NCBI GenBank assembly: GCA_038237435.1
Contig: JBBRYT010000005.1
Span: 62,001-126,000, forward strand
Direction: 5' to 3'
Length of the DNA stretch: 64,000 nt
From: JACCTI01 sp038237435
GTDB lineage: Bacteria; Verrucomicrobiota; Verrucomicrobiia; Chthoniobacterales; UBA10450
Both the position numbers and the translations under genes were made by a program. The notes beneath the pieces were generated by a model that was not told where the DNA came from, did no database searches, and saw only the letters and a list, made by a program, of their open reading frames with translations. Positions 35,034 to 44,700 of this stretch are shown here, one piece after another (position 1 is the first letter of the stretch; each line of letters begins with the position of its first letter).

Positions 35034-36209
35034 TTACGGGCTACCGTTAGCTCTCAACTCGCCACGCAGCGTATCCAAATACTGCCGGCCATACTTGCGG
35101 TCAGGTTCGAGATAATTGCCCTCTGCCCACTCGTTCCAGGACTTGATAAAAATAAGCCGATCTTCGTTGGGACGATCCTTGACCAGTTCAAGCGCCGCCC
35201 GAACATGCCGCCCGAACAATTTCGGAGTGGAGCCGACCAATACTTGTCCGCGGAGATCCGAGCGAGGCGAATTATCCCAATTCGGGATCACACAAGGGTA
35301 TGAATCGCTACTCTTCTCGACCCCATCCAAGAAAAACAACATGGCATCTTTATAGTGATAGATAGGTCTATAAGACCCGGATAGTTTGTGCCAAAGCTTC
35401 TTGAGCGCATACCGAAGAATCCGAAAATAGGCAGTGAGATTCTCCAGCAGATCTTTGGTTTGTCGGAGATCAGCCCACCGGCGCTCGGCCAATTTTCGAA
35501 CGCTCATTGATGAGACCTTCAGAGCAGCTACAGAGATGACACCATCGAACCCAGCTTCTTTCCATCCGTATTCGTCTTGGGGTAACAAGTGCGCAACGAA
35601 GTGAATTCCTTTTAGTCCATTTTCTAGCGCTAATGATTGCCACTGCTCAATGAAGGAAGGTAAGTCGGGAAATTCGCTGGGTCGATGGACAACGAAGATA
35701 GGCCGCCCGCGAACCGTCATGTAACGGCGGTCGCGAAATGCAGGTAGCAGCGTTTTAAAGTGTAACTCATGATCTGCCGGACCCGGATAGGTTTGTTCGA
35801 TCAGAACACGATCCGGAGCGCCATGCCATATGCCCGACCAGGTCTGATTCGCCCAGGCAAGGCAAAAAGGAAAGTCCGGCTCACCACTCGCCAAGACTTC
35901 TTCAAACGGTCGCTCGAGCAGGCGTTTTCCTGCGAACCAGTAATGCCAGTAACAGAAACCCTCGATCCCCGCTGCACGAGCGAGATCCGCTTGCGCGCTC
36001 CGGGTCTCCGGCAGACGCAGATCGTAAAAGCCTAGGTCCGCGGGGATGCGTGGCTGATCGTGCCCACGGAACAACTGCTTAGCCTTAGCTACATTGGTCC
36101 ATTCGGTAAATCCTTTTCCCCACCAGAGATCGTTCTCAGGAATAGGATGAAACTGAGGGAGGTAAAAGGCAATCGCGCGTGCACGTTCCGATTGGCCACT
36201 ATAGCTCAC
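35034..36209 (-). CDS. WbsX/GH99-like protein, copy 1
   Basis: 391 aa, family often annotated glycosyltransferase WbsX or GH99-like. The start RAIAFYLPQFHPIPENDLWW and FTEWTNVAKA are diagnostic, as are FCYWHYWFAGKRLLERPF, WANQTWSGIWHG and the C-terminal FIKSWNEWAEGNYLEPD. These proteins are common in O-antigen loci; they resemble endo-mannosidase-type enzymes but their activity is poorly defined. The start overlaps the GT2 stop by 4 bp. A paralog lies at 37191-38339. Confidence 0.87.
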   Translation of the reverse strand: MSYSGQSERARAIAFYLPQFHPIPENDLWWGKGFTEWTNVAKAKQLFRGHDQPRIPADLGFYDLRLPETRSAQADLARAAGIEGFCYWHYWFAGKRLLERPFEEVLASGEPDFPFCLAWANQTWSGIWHGAPDRVLIEQTYPGPADHELHFKTLLPAFRDRRYMTVRGRPIFVVHRPSEFPDLPSFIEQWQSLALENGLKGIHFVAHLLPQDEYGWKEAGFDGVISVAALKVSSMSVRKLAERRWADLRQTKDLLENLTAYFRILRYALKKLWHKLSGSYRPIYHYKDAMLFFLDGVEKSSDSYPCVIPNWDNSPRSDLRGQVLVGSTPKLFGRHVRAALELVKDRPNEDRLIFIKSWNEWAEGNYLEPDRKYGRQYLDTLRGELRANGSP

Positions 36210-37189
36210 GGTCGAGCGTTCCTTAGCTCACCCGTACTGTGCCCTTGGAAAACTGCTGCCCGCAGCGCGCGCGCGCCAGACCGTAACCAATTTTTGCGAT
36301 CGATTAGCCGCAGCAAGGTGTAAACCAGAACGCGGTTAGTCGCATTAGCTTTGGCTAGCTGAAGAAGGCGACTAGAATAATCAGGCGGTTTTAGATCACG
36401 CAATCGATTGGCTCCTCTCTCGAAGTTTTGGAGTCGCAGGCGAGCATTACCTTCCAGTAGCTTGCCGAGCTTGAGCCTAAACCGTATCTCACCTTCCAGC
36501 ATGCGGCCCACGTCCCGGCTTGTGCTCTGGGAGTGACTGCGAACCAAGGCCATGGTCTGGGGCGGATCGACATACCGAAATTGCTCCCCTCGTAGGACAC
36601 AACGAATCCAATACTCCCAGTCCTCGCAGCCGCGAATTTCTTCGTCAAAGGGACCAACACGTTCTAGCGCTGATCGTCGAAAGACCGGACAGCAGGTAGC
36701 CATGATATTACGGGCAAGCACTGCCTCAAGCATTGGCTCCCCGGGAACGGCCGGCCGGCCAACCCATGGCTCTCTCTCCCCCCACACTCCATAAAAAAAG
36801 TCCTTCGGTCGTTCGTCAGTGAAGTAACGGACATCACCATAAACTATGGAGTCAGTCGGGTTATGCTCCAGCTCGCCAACATGCACTCTTAGCTTCTCTG
36901 GCTCTAATAGATCATCGGCATCCAGAAATTGCACATAGCGCCCGCGAGCCTCTTTAATTCCCCGATTCCTTGCCGCAGAAGGTCCCGCGTTCTCCTGCCT
37001 GACGAGTCGCATTCGAGTCTCGTCCGCTGCGAGGCGATTCATTATCTCCGCGCTATCATCAGTCGAGCCGTCATCGACCACAACGCATTCCCATTCTTGC
37101 AACGACTGACTTTGCAGAGTTCGGAGAGCTTCAGAGAGGTATCGACCCTGATTATAACAAGGCACGATTACCGTCACGATCGGATTCAT
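36206..37189 (-). CDS. GT2 family glycosyltransferase
   Basis: 327 aa from the ATG at 37187-37189 (MNPIVTVIVPCYNQGRYLSEAL), giving a 1-bp gap to the upstream gene; a longer frame to 37231 would overlap it. GT-A motifs are VVVDDGSTDDS and the DxD in QFLDADDLL, with GCEDWEYWIRC later. Soluble, cytoplasmic, likely adding one sugar to the exported glycan. Lies between two WbsX paralogs. Confidence 0.88.
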   Translation of the reverse strand: MNPIVTVIVPCYNQGRYLSEALRTLQSQSLQEWECVVVDDGSTDDSAEIMNRLAADETRMRLVRQENAGPSAARNRGIKEARGRYVQFLDADDLLEPEKLRVHVGELEHNPTDSIVYGDVRYFTDERPKDFFYGVWGEREPWVGRPAVPGEPMLEAVLARNIMATCCPVFRRSALERVGPFDEEIRGCEDWEYWIRCVLRGEQFRYVDPPQTMALVRSHSQSTSRDVGRMLEGEIRFRLKLGKLLEGNARLRLQNFERGANRLRDLKPPDYSSRLLQLAKANATNRVLVYTLLRLIDRKNWLRSGARALRAAVFQGHSTGELRNARP

Positions 37190-37190
37190 C

Positions 37191-38339
37191 TTATATACAA
37201 GCCGAAACGTTCGAAGCAGTAACCTCCTCACAAGATTCCGCTTCGTTTAATGCCTCGCGCATCGCTTCCAAATAGCCGCGTCCATAGCGTTGATCGGGCT
37301 CAAGATGGTTTCCCTCCGCCCATTCATTCCAGGATTTGATAAAGAGTAAATTCGCGTCGGAGTCTTGTTTCGCAAGAATGCCTATGGCGTGGTCCACGTG
37401 TCGTCGAAAGAGCGCTGGGGTTGAGTCTTGCAAGACCCATCCCGCAGTACCGCTGCGGGGTGTGTTATCCCAGTTAGGCATGACTGATGGGTAGTAAGGA
37501 ACGTCGAACTTCCAATCTACTGCTATCTTAGGCCAGACGTTCTCGTAGCGGTAAACATTCGCAGGAAACGGCCAAAAACGTTGGAGGAACTTGCGCACCC
37601 TGGTGCCACCCCGCCGATGCCTGAGGAGGCGAGCGCGACGAAGGTACGGACGAGTTAACGTTGCCTGTAATAGGCCAGCAATGGTAACCCCGTCCAAGCC
37701 GTCTGCGGCTGCGCTCCAGTCGGGATCATTGAAATGAACGCATCCTACCAAATGCAGGTCCGGGAAGCCGGCCTCGCGCGCGAGCTTGCGCCATAGGTCC
37801 GTTACTTGTCGTATTTGGGGGATTTGCCTAGGGCGGTAGATAACCAACAGAGGCTTTCCGTTCACCAAGATATAGCGCCGATCGCGAAAAGCAGTTAGAA
37901 GGCAATCAAAATGCGCTCGATGATCAGCCTCACCCGGATAGGTCTGCTCCTTTAGAATATGATTAGGCAATCCGTGCCAGATACCGGACCACGTTTCATT
38001 GGCCCATGCCAGGCAAAATGGAAAGTCTGGTCTGCCAGAGTCCAAGACCTCCTGGAAAGGCCGCTGCAATAGCCGGTCGCCGGCGAACCAATAGTGCCAG
38101 TAACAAAATGCCTCAATTCCATATTCACGGGCTAAGTCCGCCTGGGCTTCTCGTACTTCGGGCACTCGCAGGTCGTAATAACCTAGCTCTCCCGCCAGAT
38201 GAGGTTGATAGTGGTCCTTAAACAACGGCCTCGCCTTAGCTACATTAGTCCATTCTGTGAATCCTGGACCCCACCATTCGTCATTCTCCGGGATAGGATG
38301 GAACTGCGGCAGATAAAAGGCGATCGCTCTTATATTCAT
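37191..38339 (-). CDS. WbsX/GH99-like protein, copy 2
   Basis: 382 aa, paralog of the protein at 35034-36209: RAIAFYLPQFHPIPENDEWW, FTEWTNVAKARPLF, FCYWHYWFAGDRLLQRPF, WANETWSGIWHG and FIKSWNEWAEGNHLEPD align segment by segment. Divergence in the middle suggests an old duplication or separate acquisition, with different sugar preference likely. Confidence 0.87.
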   Translation of the reverse strand: MNIRAIAFYLPQFHPIPENDEWWGPGFTEWTNVAKARPLFKDHYQPHLAGELGYYDLRVPEVREAQADLAREYGIEAFCYWHYWFAGDRLLQRPFQEVLDSGRPDFPFCLAWANETWSGIWHGLPNHILKEQTYPGEADHRAHFDCLLTAFRDRRYILVNGKPLLVIYRPRQIPQIRQVTDLWRKLAREAGFPDLHLVGCVHFNDPDWSAAADGLDGVTIAGLLQATLTRPYLRRARLLRHRRGGTRVRKFLQRFWPFPANVYRYENVWPKIAVDWKFDVPYYPSVMPNWDNTPRSGTAGWVLQDSTPALFRRHVDHAIGILAKQDSDANLLFIKSWNEWAEGNHLEPDQRYGRGYLEAMREALNEAESCEEVTASNVSACI

Positions 38340-38362
38340 GAAGACCGGGTTCCTATAAAAGG

Positions 38363-39493
38363 TCAGCTCGCGCCGTTCCCCTTGTCTAGAAGGAAACGCG
38401 AGAAAGGTTCGACCGCCTTGTCGAAGCTATAGTGCTCTGCGGCGCGCAGGCAATTCTCGCTCATCAGTGCAAAATTCTCTTCAATCTTCTCGATAGCCGC
38501 CGCGACTGCCGCCGGCGAATGGTCTCCAATCAATACCCCGGCGTCGAATTTTTTTACCGGATTTAGACCCGGCATATCGTTCCCCACAATAGGAACTCCC
38601 GCTGCCAGGTAGTTGAATATCTTTCCGGAAGGTACCGTGTGATAGTTAAAATGATCGGCGGGTAAGCTGTCGAAGTCGTAGAGGCATAGACCGATCCTGA
38701 ACTGCCCCATCCACTCCAGCAGATCTGCTTCGGCGGCAAAGTAATGATTGTGTATTATTAAACGCCCCTGATCAATAAGGTCGCGATGAGGTCGAAGAAT
38801 GCCTTCGGTCTGATCATTGCTTAATCCTTGCAGAGTAAGTGTGAACTGAGGGAAAGCGCGCAATAATTCTAGCATCGTAAAAATGCCGAAACGCGGAAGC
38901 GCGGTTCCACAATAAACCAGCCCGCATCTCTTCTGGGGCAGAGTTTTTTTCTGAAAGACAGGAGCGTTTTGAATGTAAAACACGCGAGGCTTGCGCTTTG
39001 GGAAAAGCCATTCGAGACGATCCGGGGTTTGTATGAGCACGGATGCAAACCGGTCGACTTTAATACGCGTGGCGAAGAAATCGCACTCATACAACTCCAG
39101 AGATAGGAAATGCAGCCTGGTCTTTCGCCAGCGAAAAACCTCTTGAGCGATCCACGCGCCGGAGTTGTCGGTACCGATTACCTCGTCGGCCCGGTAACCT
39201 CTTAGGATAAGCCAGAAAAAAATCGCGCGGGCGATGTGAAAGAAATGCCAACGTCTTTCGCGCTCCGGATAGCGCTTGGCTAGCTTCTCTGCAAAGGTCG
39301 AAAGATACTTCGGCAATCGGAAATAGCGTATCCCCGGGCGCTCGATCTTAGTCTTACAAAAGGCCTCGTCGTAATAGGTCACTATCGCGACATCAAAAGT
39401 AGGAGTAAGCGCCTCATAAAGACGCAGGAGTGTCGGCGAATAGGCCAACCAGGCGTAAGGATAGATAATAAGTAGCTTTCGTTTCGAGCGCAT
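38363..39493 (-). CDS. GT-B type glycosyltransferase (family 1/4-like)
   Basis: 376 aa from the ATG at 39491-39493 (MRSKRKLLIIYPYAWLAYSPTLLRL). Two Rossmann halves: acceptor side up to ~190, donor side with GLVYCGTALPRFGIFTMLELL, FNYHTVPSGKIFNYLAAGVPIVGNDMPG and GVLIGDHSPAAVAAAIEKI, the retaining GT-B nucleotide-sugar pattern. Part of the glycan assembly line, 24 bp upstream of the WbsX copy 2 start. Confidence 0.83.
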   Translation of the reverse strand: MRSKRKLLIIYPYAWLAYSPTLLRLYEALTPTFDVAIVTYYDEAFCKTKIERPGIRYFRLPKYLSTFAEKLAKRYPERERRWHFFHIARAIFFWLILRGYRADEVIGTDNSGAWIAQEVFRWRKTRLHFLSLELYECDFFATRIKVDRFASVLIQTPDRLEWLFPKRKPRVFYIQNAPVFQKKTLPQKRCGLVYCGTALPRFGIFTMLELLRAFPQFTLTLQGLSNDQTEGILRPHRDLIDQGRLIIHNHYFAAEADLLEWMGQFRIGLCLYDFDSLPADHFNYHTVPSGKIFNYLAAGVPIVGNDMPGLNPVKKFDAGVLIGDHSPAAVAAAIEKIEENFALMSENCLRAAEHYSFDKAVEPFSRFLLDKGNGAS

Positions 39494-39527
39494 GAAAGTG
39501 TGGAGCGGACCTTGAGACCAGCAGGTT

Positions 39528-40451
39528 TCAAACCTCAATCCATTCCTTGTCCCTCACCAAAGGGAGCAAGGTTTCCTGGGCCCAGCGAACGAAAGAATGC
39601 GTTAAGCATTCCTCGGCCGTCACCTCGGGGAACAACGACCCTCCGACATCGTCGCGCATGAAGAAGGCGTTGTAGCCGTAAGACTGAGTGCCGATCAAAC
39701 GATAGCCTTTGGTGCGCCCTAACTTCACCAAAGCGGGCAAAGAAGCTCCGCTATAAACGCCAAACCCGTTCACATATTCCGCCCGAAAATCGCTGCGATA
39801 TGGAACAGTCACGGAGCGATCTGCGCCCCAAATGACCTGCGCTTCCACCACTGCCACACGCGGTCGAATGACGTTGATGGCCTCCCAGATCCAGTAGTCC
39901 ACCCCATCGAGGTCCAACGATAAGAGGTCGATTTCTCCTTCGAAGCCGTGCTGTTGAACCAACTCATTGACGTTGTCTTTAGTAACCCAGGCATGAACAA
40001 AGGATGGAGGATAGCTAAAGGTATTCGGGTGCGCGCTATAAAAAGCTTTCCCTGTTACGACATTCTGCTCCTTGCCATCTATCAAAAGACCTTCCCAACC
40101 ATGGTTCAGGATGAGGTTGGCGGTGTTACATTGTGTGCCATCTCCGGCACAGATTTCTACCGACCTCCGCGAGACCGTTCCGAGCAGAGAGAAAATGTAC
40201 CAAAGGATCCCATCCTCTCCGTTCTGGGAGTAGCTGCGAAATTCCACCTCATGCAGGGGTAGCTGAGGGCATCCGTCGAGCTTCTGTTTTTGGTAAGCTA
40301 ATTTGAGAAGGATCTGATTTTCTTTTGCCATACCTGACATCGCTTCTACGGTCTGCTGCAAATGCCCCGTATCTTGTCGAAGGTCGCTGATGCCGAGCGG
40401 GGAACTTGCTCTAGAGAGTAACCGGCGGAACCTGCGCTTCAGATGAATCAT
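39528..40451 (-). CDS. FkbM-like SAM-dependent methyltransferase, probable
   Basis: 307 aa from the ATG at 40449-40451 (MIHLKRRFRRLLSR). The SAM-binding motif EICAGDGTQCNTANL, an acidic end of the next strand (LLIDGKEQN) and SLDLDGVDYWIWEAI suggest a class I methyltransferase related to FkbM, likely acting on glycan hydroxyls. Identity is tentative. The frame runs further upstream to 40547 but that part overlaps the preceding GT2 gene. Confidence 0.6.
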   Translation of the reverse strand: MIHLKRRFRRLLSRASSPLGISDLRQDTGHLQQTVEAMSGMAKENQILLKLAYQKQKLDGCPQLPLHEVEFRSYSQNGEDGILWYIFSLLGTVSRRSVEICAGDGTQCNTANLILNHGWEGLLIDGKEQNVVTGKAFYSAHPNTFSYPPSFVHAWVTKDNVNELVQQHGFEGEIDLLSLDLDGVDYWIWEAINVIRPRVAVVEAQVIWGADRSVTVPYRSDFRAEYVNGFGVYSGASLPALVKLGRTKGYRLIGTQSYGYNAFFMRDDVGGSLFPEVTAEECLTHSFVRWAQETLLPLVRDKEWIEV

Positions 40452-40474
40452 TGCAGCAGCCCACCTACCTGCAG

Positions 40475-41476
40475 CTAGGACTTTGCCGACAAAGGACCGG
40501 CAAGCCCGCGAAGTTTGCGAACGCTCCATCGCGGCGCCTTGCCACATATCGCCAGGCCTTCACCAAGCAGTCGCAGGGAATTGATAATCCCGCTGGGCAA
40601 CAAGCGCTGCGCCAAAAGCGGCAAGAGATGGACGTAGAACTTTTTGTATCGAAAGCTATAACGCGTGACGTCCCATGCACCACTCCAACTGACTCCATAG
40701 TTGAGAACCGCGTCGGCCAAAACCGTGTCAATGCTATCTACATATACCTGCTCCAAGACCTCCGGATCATATCCGAGGCTGCTGTTCATTTCAAAAAGTT
40801 CCCACGTTTCTTTAGAGAAAATAGGCAGTCGGTGACCATCCGTTGAGCCGCCTCTAGCTGTAAGAAGACGTTCTTCGGAGACCAGGGCATCGTTATATTT
40901 TCCAACGGTTGAGAATATGATGTTCGCGGGAATGAGATGCAGTGGAGCATGGCTCTTAATGTAATCAATGTCTGCGCAGCCCCGCTTAATAATAATCGCT
41001 GAGGCAAAGGTGAATTGATAACTAACCATGCGAAGAAATTCGTTCCGATCGCACCGTTTCCATCGGGCGATTACGGAGTCATTAACGAATCCAGGTAAAC
41101 CAGCATCCACGCCAGCCCACTGAAAAGTCAAAACCGGAGGGCTGTCGAAAGACTTTATGGCCTGCACGATGTTTTCGGCTGCGTTAAGTCTGGCCACGTC
41201 ATCATCGCAATGAATCCAGGTATATAGTCCTGTCCCCAATGAGACACAGGAGAGGATATTATAGTTTCCGTTAACCGGCGCGGGTGGTCTTACCCGATTG
41301 ACCTTGCCGCCCAGACCACCCAGGTATTCCCAAGTTCCATCCGTGGAATGGTTGTCCGTCACGTTTATTTCAACTTCATCGCTGACTTGCGGGAGGAGCG
41401 CCGCCAACGCTTCTTTCAGGTATCCAAGCCGATTAAACGTCGGGATGTTGATGCTGAGGATCGGCTGGACTTTCAT
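40475..41476 (-). CDS. GT2 family glycosyltransferase
   Basis: 333 aa. GT-A fold with LSINIPTFNRLGYLKEAL, INVTDNHSTDGTWEY and the metal site HCDDDVARL. The following part (FQWAGVDAGLPGF, KRGCADIDYIKSH) and a long helical C-terminus match the abequosyltransferase-like branch only loosely. First of the distal glycosyltransferase group after the giant secreted protein gene; the 235 bp between them (41477-41711) shows no further gene. Confidence 0.83.
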   Translation of the reverse strand: MKVQPILSINIPTFNRLGYLKEALAALLPQVSDEVEINVTDNHSTDGTWEYLGGLGGKVNRVRPPAPVNGNYNILSCVSLGTGLYTWIHCDDDVARLNAAENIVQAIKSFDSPPVLTFQWAGVDAGLPGFVNDSVIARWKRCDRNEFLRMVSYQFTFASAIIIKRGCADIDYIKSHAPLHLIPANIIFSTVGKYNDALVSEERLLTARGGSTDGHRLPIFSKETWELFEMNSSLGYDPEVLEQVYVDSIDTVLADAVLNYGVSWSGAWDVTRYSFRYKKFYVHLLPLLAQRLLPSGIINSLRLLGEGLAICGKAPRWSVRKLRGLAGPLSAKS

Positions 41477-41711
41477 TCGCCCGGATTTTAGTTCAACGAG
41501 CCCCGCGTGTAAATGGTTTCGGAATCATGAGAATCGGAGGCATCGAACTTCGACGCGTTAGCCACCTCGGGCTCGGGGGCGTTTTTCTCCCCAAGAGCGC
41601 TCACTCGAATGATCTCCAGAGTCTAGAATTTAGACCATCGTGGGATGCCGCGATGGCCCGAAACGTTATTGACCTTCCGTCACACGGGCCCGGACATGCC
41701 GCGAACAAGCC

Positions 41712-44700
41712 TTACTTAGACTTTAGCGCGAGCGTGTGGGCATTCCCGGTATCAGCGTCGTTCGAGGCCGTGGCTGTGCGAGTGCCGGTGGCGCCGATCG
41801 CGCTTTGCAATTGATAGTTGCCTTCGATCGATTCGCCGGTGGATCCAATTGAAATACTTGCCACATCAAAGGCTTCCGTCATGCCCGAGGGCGGAATGAA
41901 AGTCGCGCTGCTGGCGAACGCGTGGGAGGTCACGACCATGTCGTTGGCATAGCGCGTCGTGACGCTCGGGGCCGCGTGAGTTAAGCTGCTCGAAGTATTT
42001 TGCCCGGCATCCGTATCAACGGGGTTAGCCGTGTCGATTCCGATAAAACTGGCAATGCCCCCGGCGGCGCCAGTCGATGTGCTAAAGCTAAAGGAGTAAC
42101 TGGTCGGCTCACTGCTGCCCGCCACCTTGTAGTAAACAGCGAGCGAATTGGAATTGCCACTCGAGTTATCCATGCGACGTATCAACGTCCATCCCGAAGC
42201 AGTTATGGTGGCCGTGCCGGGACGGACCGCAATGGTAGTAACCATGACGTCGCCCGTTTGCGTGCCCGCCGGCTTGTTGATTGTCAGTGTGCCAGACGCG
42301 GCTCCAGCCGAGCTGGCAGAACGGAAGGCGGGCGGGCTCGACGACGTGGTTGCACTCGCTTCCGGAGAGTAAGACGAATCGCCGCCTGCATTGGTGGCTC
42401 GCACGCGGTAGAAGTATGTTGTAGAAGAAGAAAGGCCCGTGTTGTTATAACTCGTTACGTTAGCTCCGGTGGCTGCGATCTGGGCGTAGGTGCCTCCTGC
42501 GCCTAGTTTTCGCTCAATCTTGAAGCCAGTTTCATTGGCGACGTCCGGCCAGGAAAGGTTAATTTGGCTGCTCGAAGCAGCCGTTGCCGTCAGACTAGCC
42601 GGCGCGGCTGGCGGCGGGCCGAGCGTTGTAGCGCTAGCCTCAGGCGAGTAAGGCGAATCTCCCACTGCGTTAGTCGCGCGCACACGATAGAAGTAGGTAG
42701 TAGAAGGAGTGAGTCCAGGATCGCTGTATGTGACAATGGCGGCTCCAACCGTGGCAATCTGTGCATAGGTCCCGCCAGCACCTGTTTTCCGTTCAATTTT
42801 GAATCCGGTCTCACTGACAACATCCGCCCAGGCGAGATTGATCTGGCTGCTGGAAGTTGGTGTGGCAGTCAAGCTAGTGGGCGCAGTTGGAGCGATCCCC
42901 GACGTGTTAGCACTCGCTTCCGGAGAATAGGGAGAATCCCCCGTCGCGTTCGTAGCCCGCACCCGATAGAAGAAGGTCGTAGCAGCGGCGAGGTTAGTAT
43001 CGCTGTAGGTCGTGACATTAGTTCCAGTTGTTCCAATTTGTGTGTAAGTTCCGCCCGCGCCGGTTTTCCTTTCGATTTTAAACCCTGTCTCGCTCGAAAC
43101 GTCTGCCCAGTTCAAAGTAATCTGACTGCTGGAAATAGCCGCGGCGTTCAAGCTAGCGGGCGCGGCCGGAACCGTTCCCGCGCTCGGCGTCGTTACGTTT
43201 GCTTCGTTGGAGTAAGCTGAATCACCCGCAGTATTACTGCTGCGCACACGATAGTAATAGCTGGTATTAGTTGTTAATCCGCTGTCGCTATACGAAGTAA
43301 CGCCAGCAGCGAGCGTGGCTATCTGGGCATAGGTTCCGCCAGCCCCCGTCTTACGTTCGATTTTGAAACCGCTTTCGTTGGTAGAATTGTCTACCCAGCC
43401 AAGGTTCACCTGACTACTCGAGACAGCGGTAGCAGTTAATCCACTCGGAGAAGCCGGCTGAGTGGTTACGAATACATTACTGATGACCGACTGATTTAAC
43501 GCTGCTGTCGTATGCGAGGTCACGGCCACTCCTATGTACACGCCCGGCACCATACTGATCGTGTCCGTGCCTACTTGAGTCCAGTTCAACCCATCCGTGG
43601 ATGTGTATCCGGTAAACACATTTCCTTTCCTCGTAAGTCGTACCCAGTAGGGAGCAGTTACGCTGGCGCCAGCTGTATGGGTACTCGCGCCGGCCGTGCT
43701 GACGCGACGTTGAAAAGCCGCGCCGCTAGCGGATGTAATAGCCATTAACGCCTGCTCGGATCCGGCCGTGAGAGTCTCGCGAATCATCACGCCAGCCTTG
43801 GCCCAAACATCCGTGTTCTGCACACTATTAACCTTGGCGACGATCTCCGCGTCGCCGGTCATCGGCTGGTAAACATAATTGAATGCATCCGCAGTGCCCC
43901 AGATATCAGCGCCAGCGCCATTGATGGTAAAACTACCGTTCGCGTAGGTCGCGCTACCTGCGATGCCCGTGCTGCCTACATCGACGTCGATCCACGGTGC
44001 AGGTAAGGTGCCGGATGCAGGCGTAGTAGCATTAGCTTCATTAGAGTACCCGGAATCGCCGAACGCATTCGTGGACCGCATACGATAGTAATATGTCGTC
44101 GCACCGGCTACTGTCGTATCGTTGTAGGACGTCGTACCTGCAGCCGGAGCCGCAATCTGCGCGTATGTCCCAGCCGCTCCCGTCTTGCGCTCGATCTTGA
44201 AGGCCGTCTCATTACTTGAATTGTCAAGCCAAGTAAGGTTGATCTGCGTCGCCGAAACAGCCGTCGCGACCAAGTTACCGGGCAAGGCAGGAGTGCCGCC
44301 ACTTTGTTGGTTAATGGTATAAGCGGCGCTACTCACCGAACTGTTAGTCCAGCCCGACACTGCGGCGATCGCGTTAAAGGACATGCTCGCGTTAACCGCG
44401 ATATTAGTGCCAGTATAGAGAGTTGATGACGTCGTCGGCGTACTACCATCGACCGTATAATATATCTGCGCCCCGGGACTTCCGTCGCTAAGCTTCACCG
44501 ATTGCGCGCTAGCATAGTTGCCGCCCGGAGGAGTGAAAGTGGGCGGAAAGGCCTGGAAGGCGTAGGCCGCGCTTGATATGGAGCTCGTACTTAGGCCCGC
44601 CACAGCAATCGCCTTGATCGTCGTATTATTGGAGACAGAGATGGGGGCCGAATACAAGGTCGATGAAGACGTCGGAATGCTGCCATTAGTCGTATAGAAG

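Noticed and set aside
41527..41814. Plus-strand ORF between two minus-strand genes
   Set aside because: Half of it overlaps the 3' end of the giant gene; composition is not protein-like and no start signal is evident.
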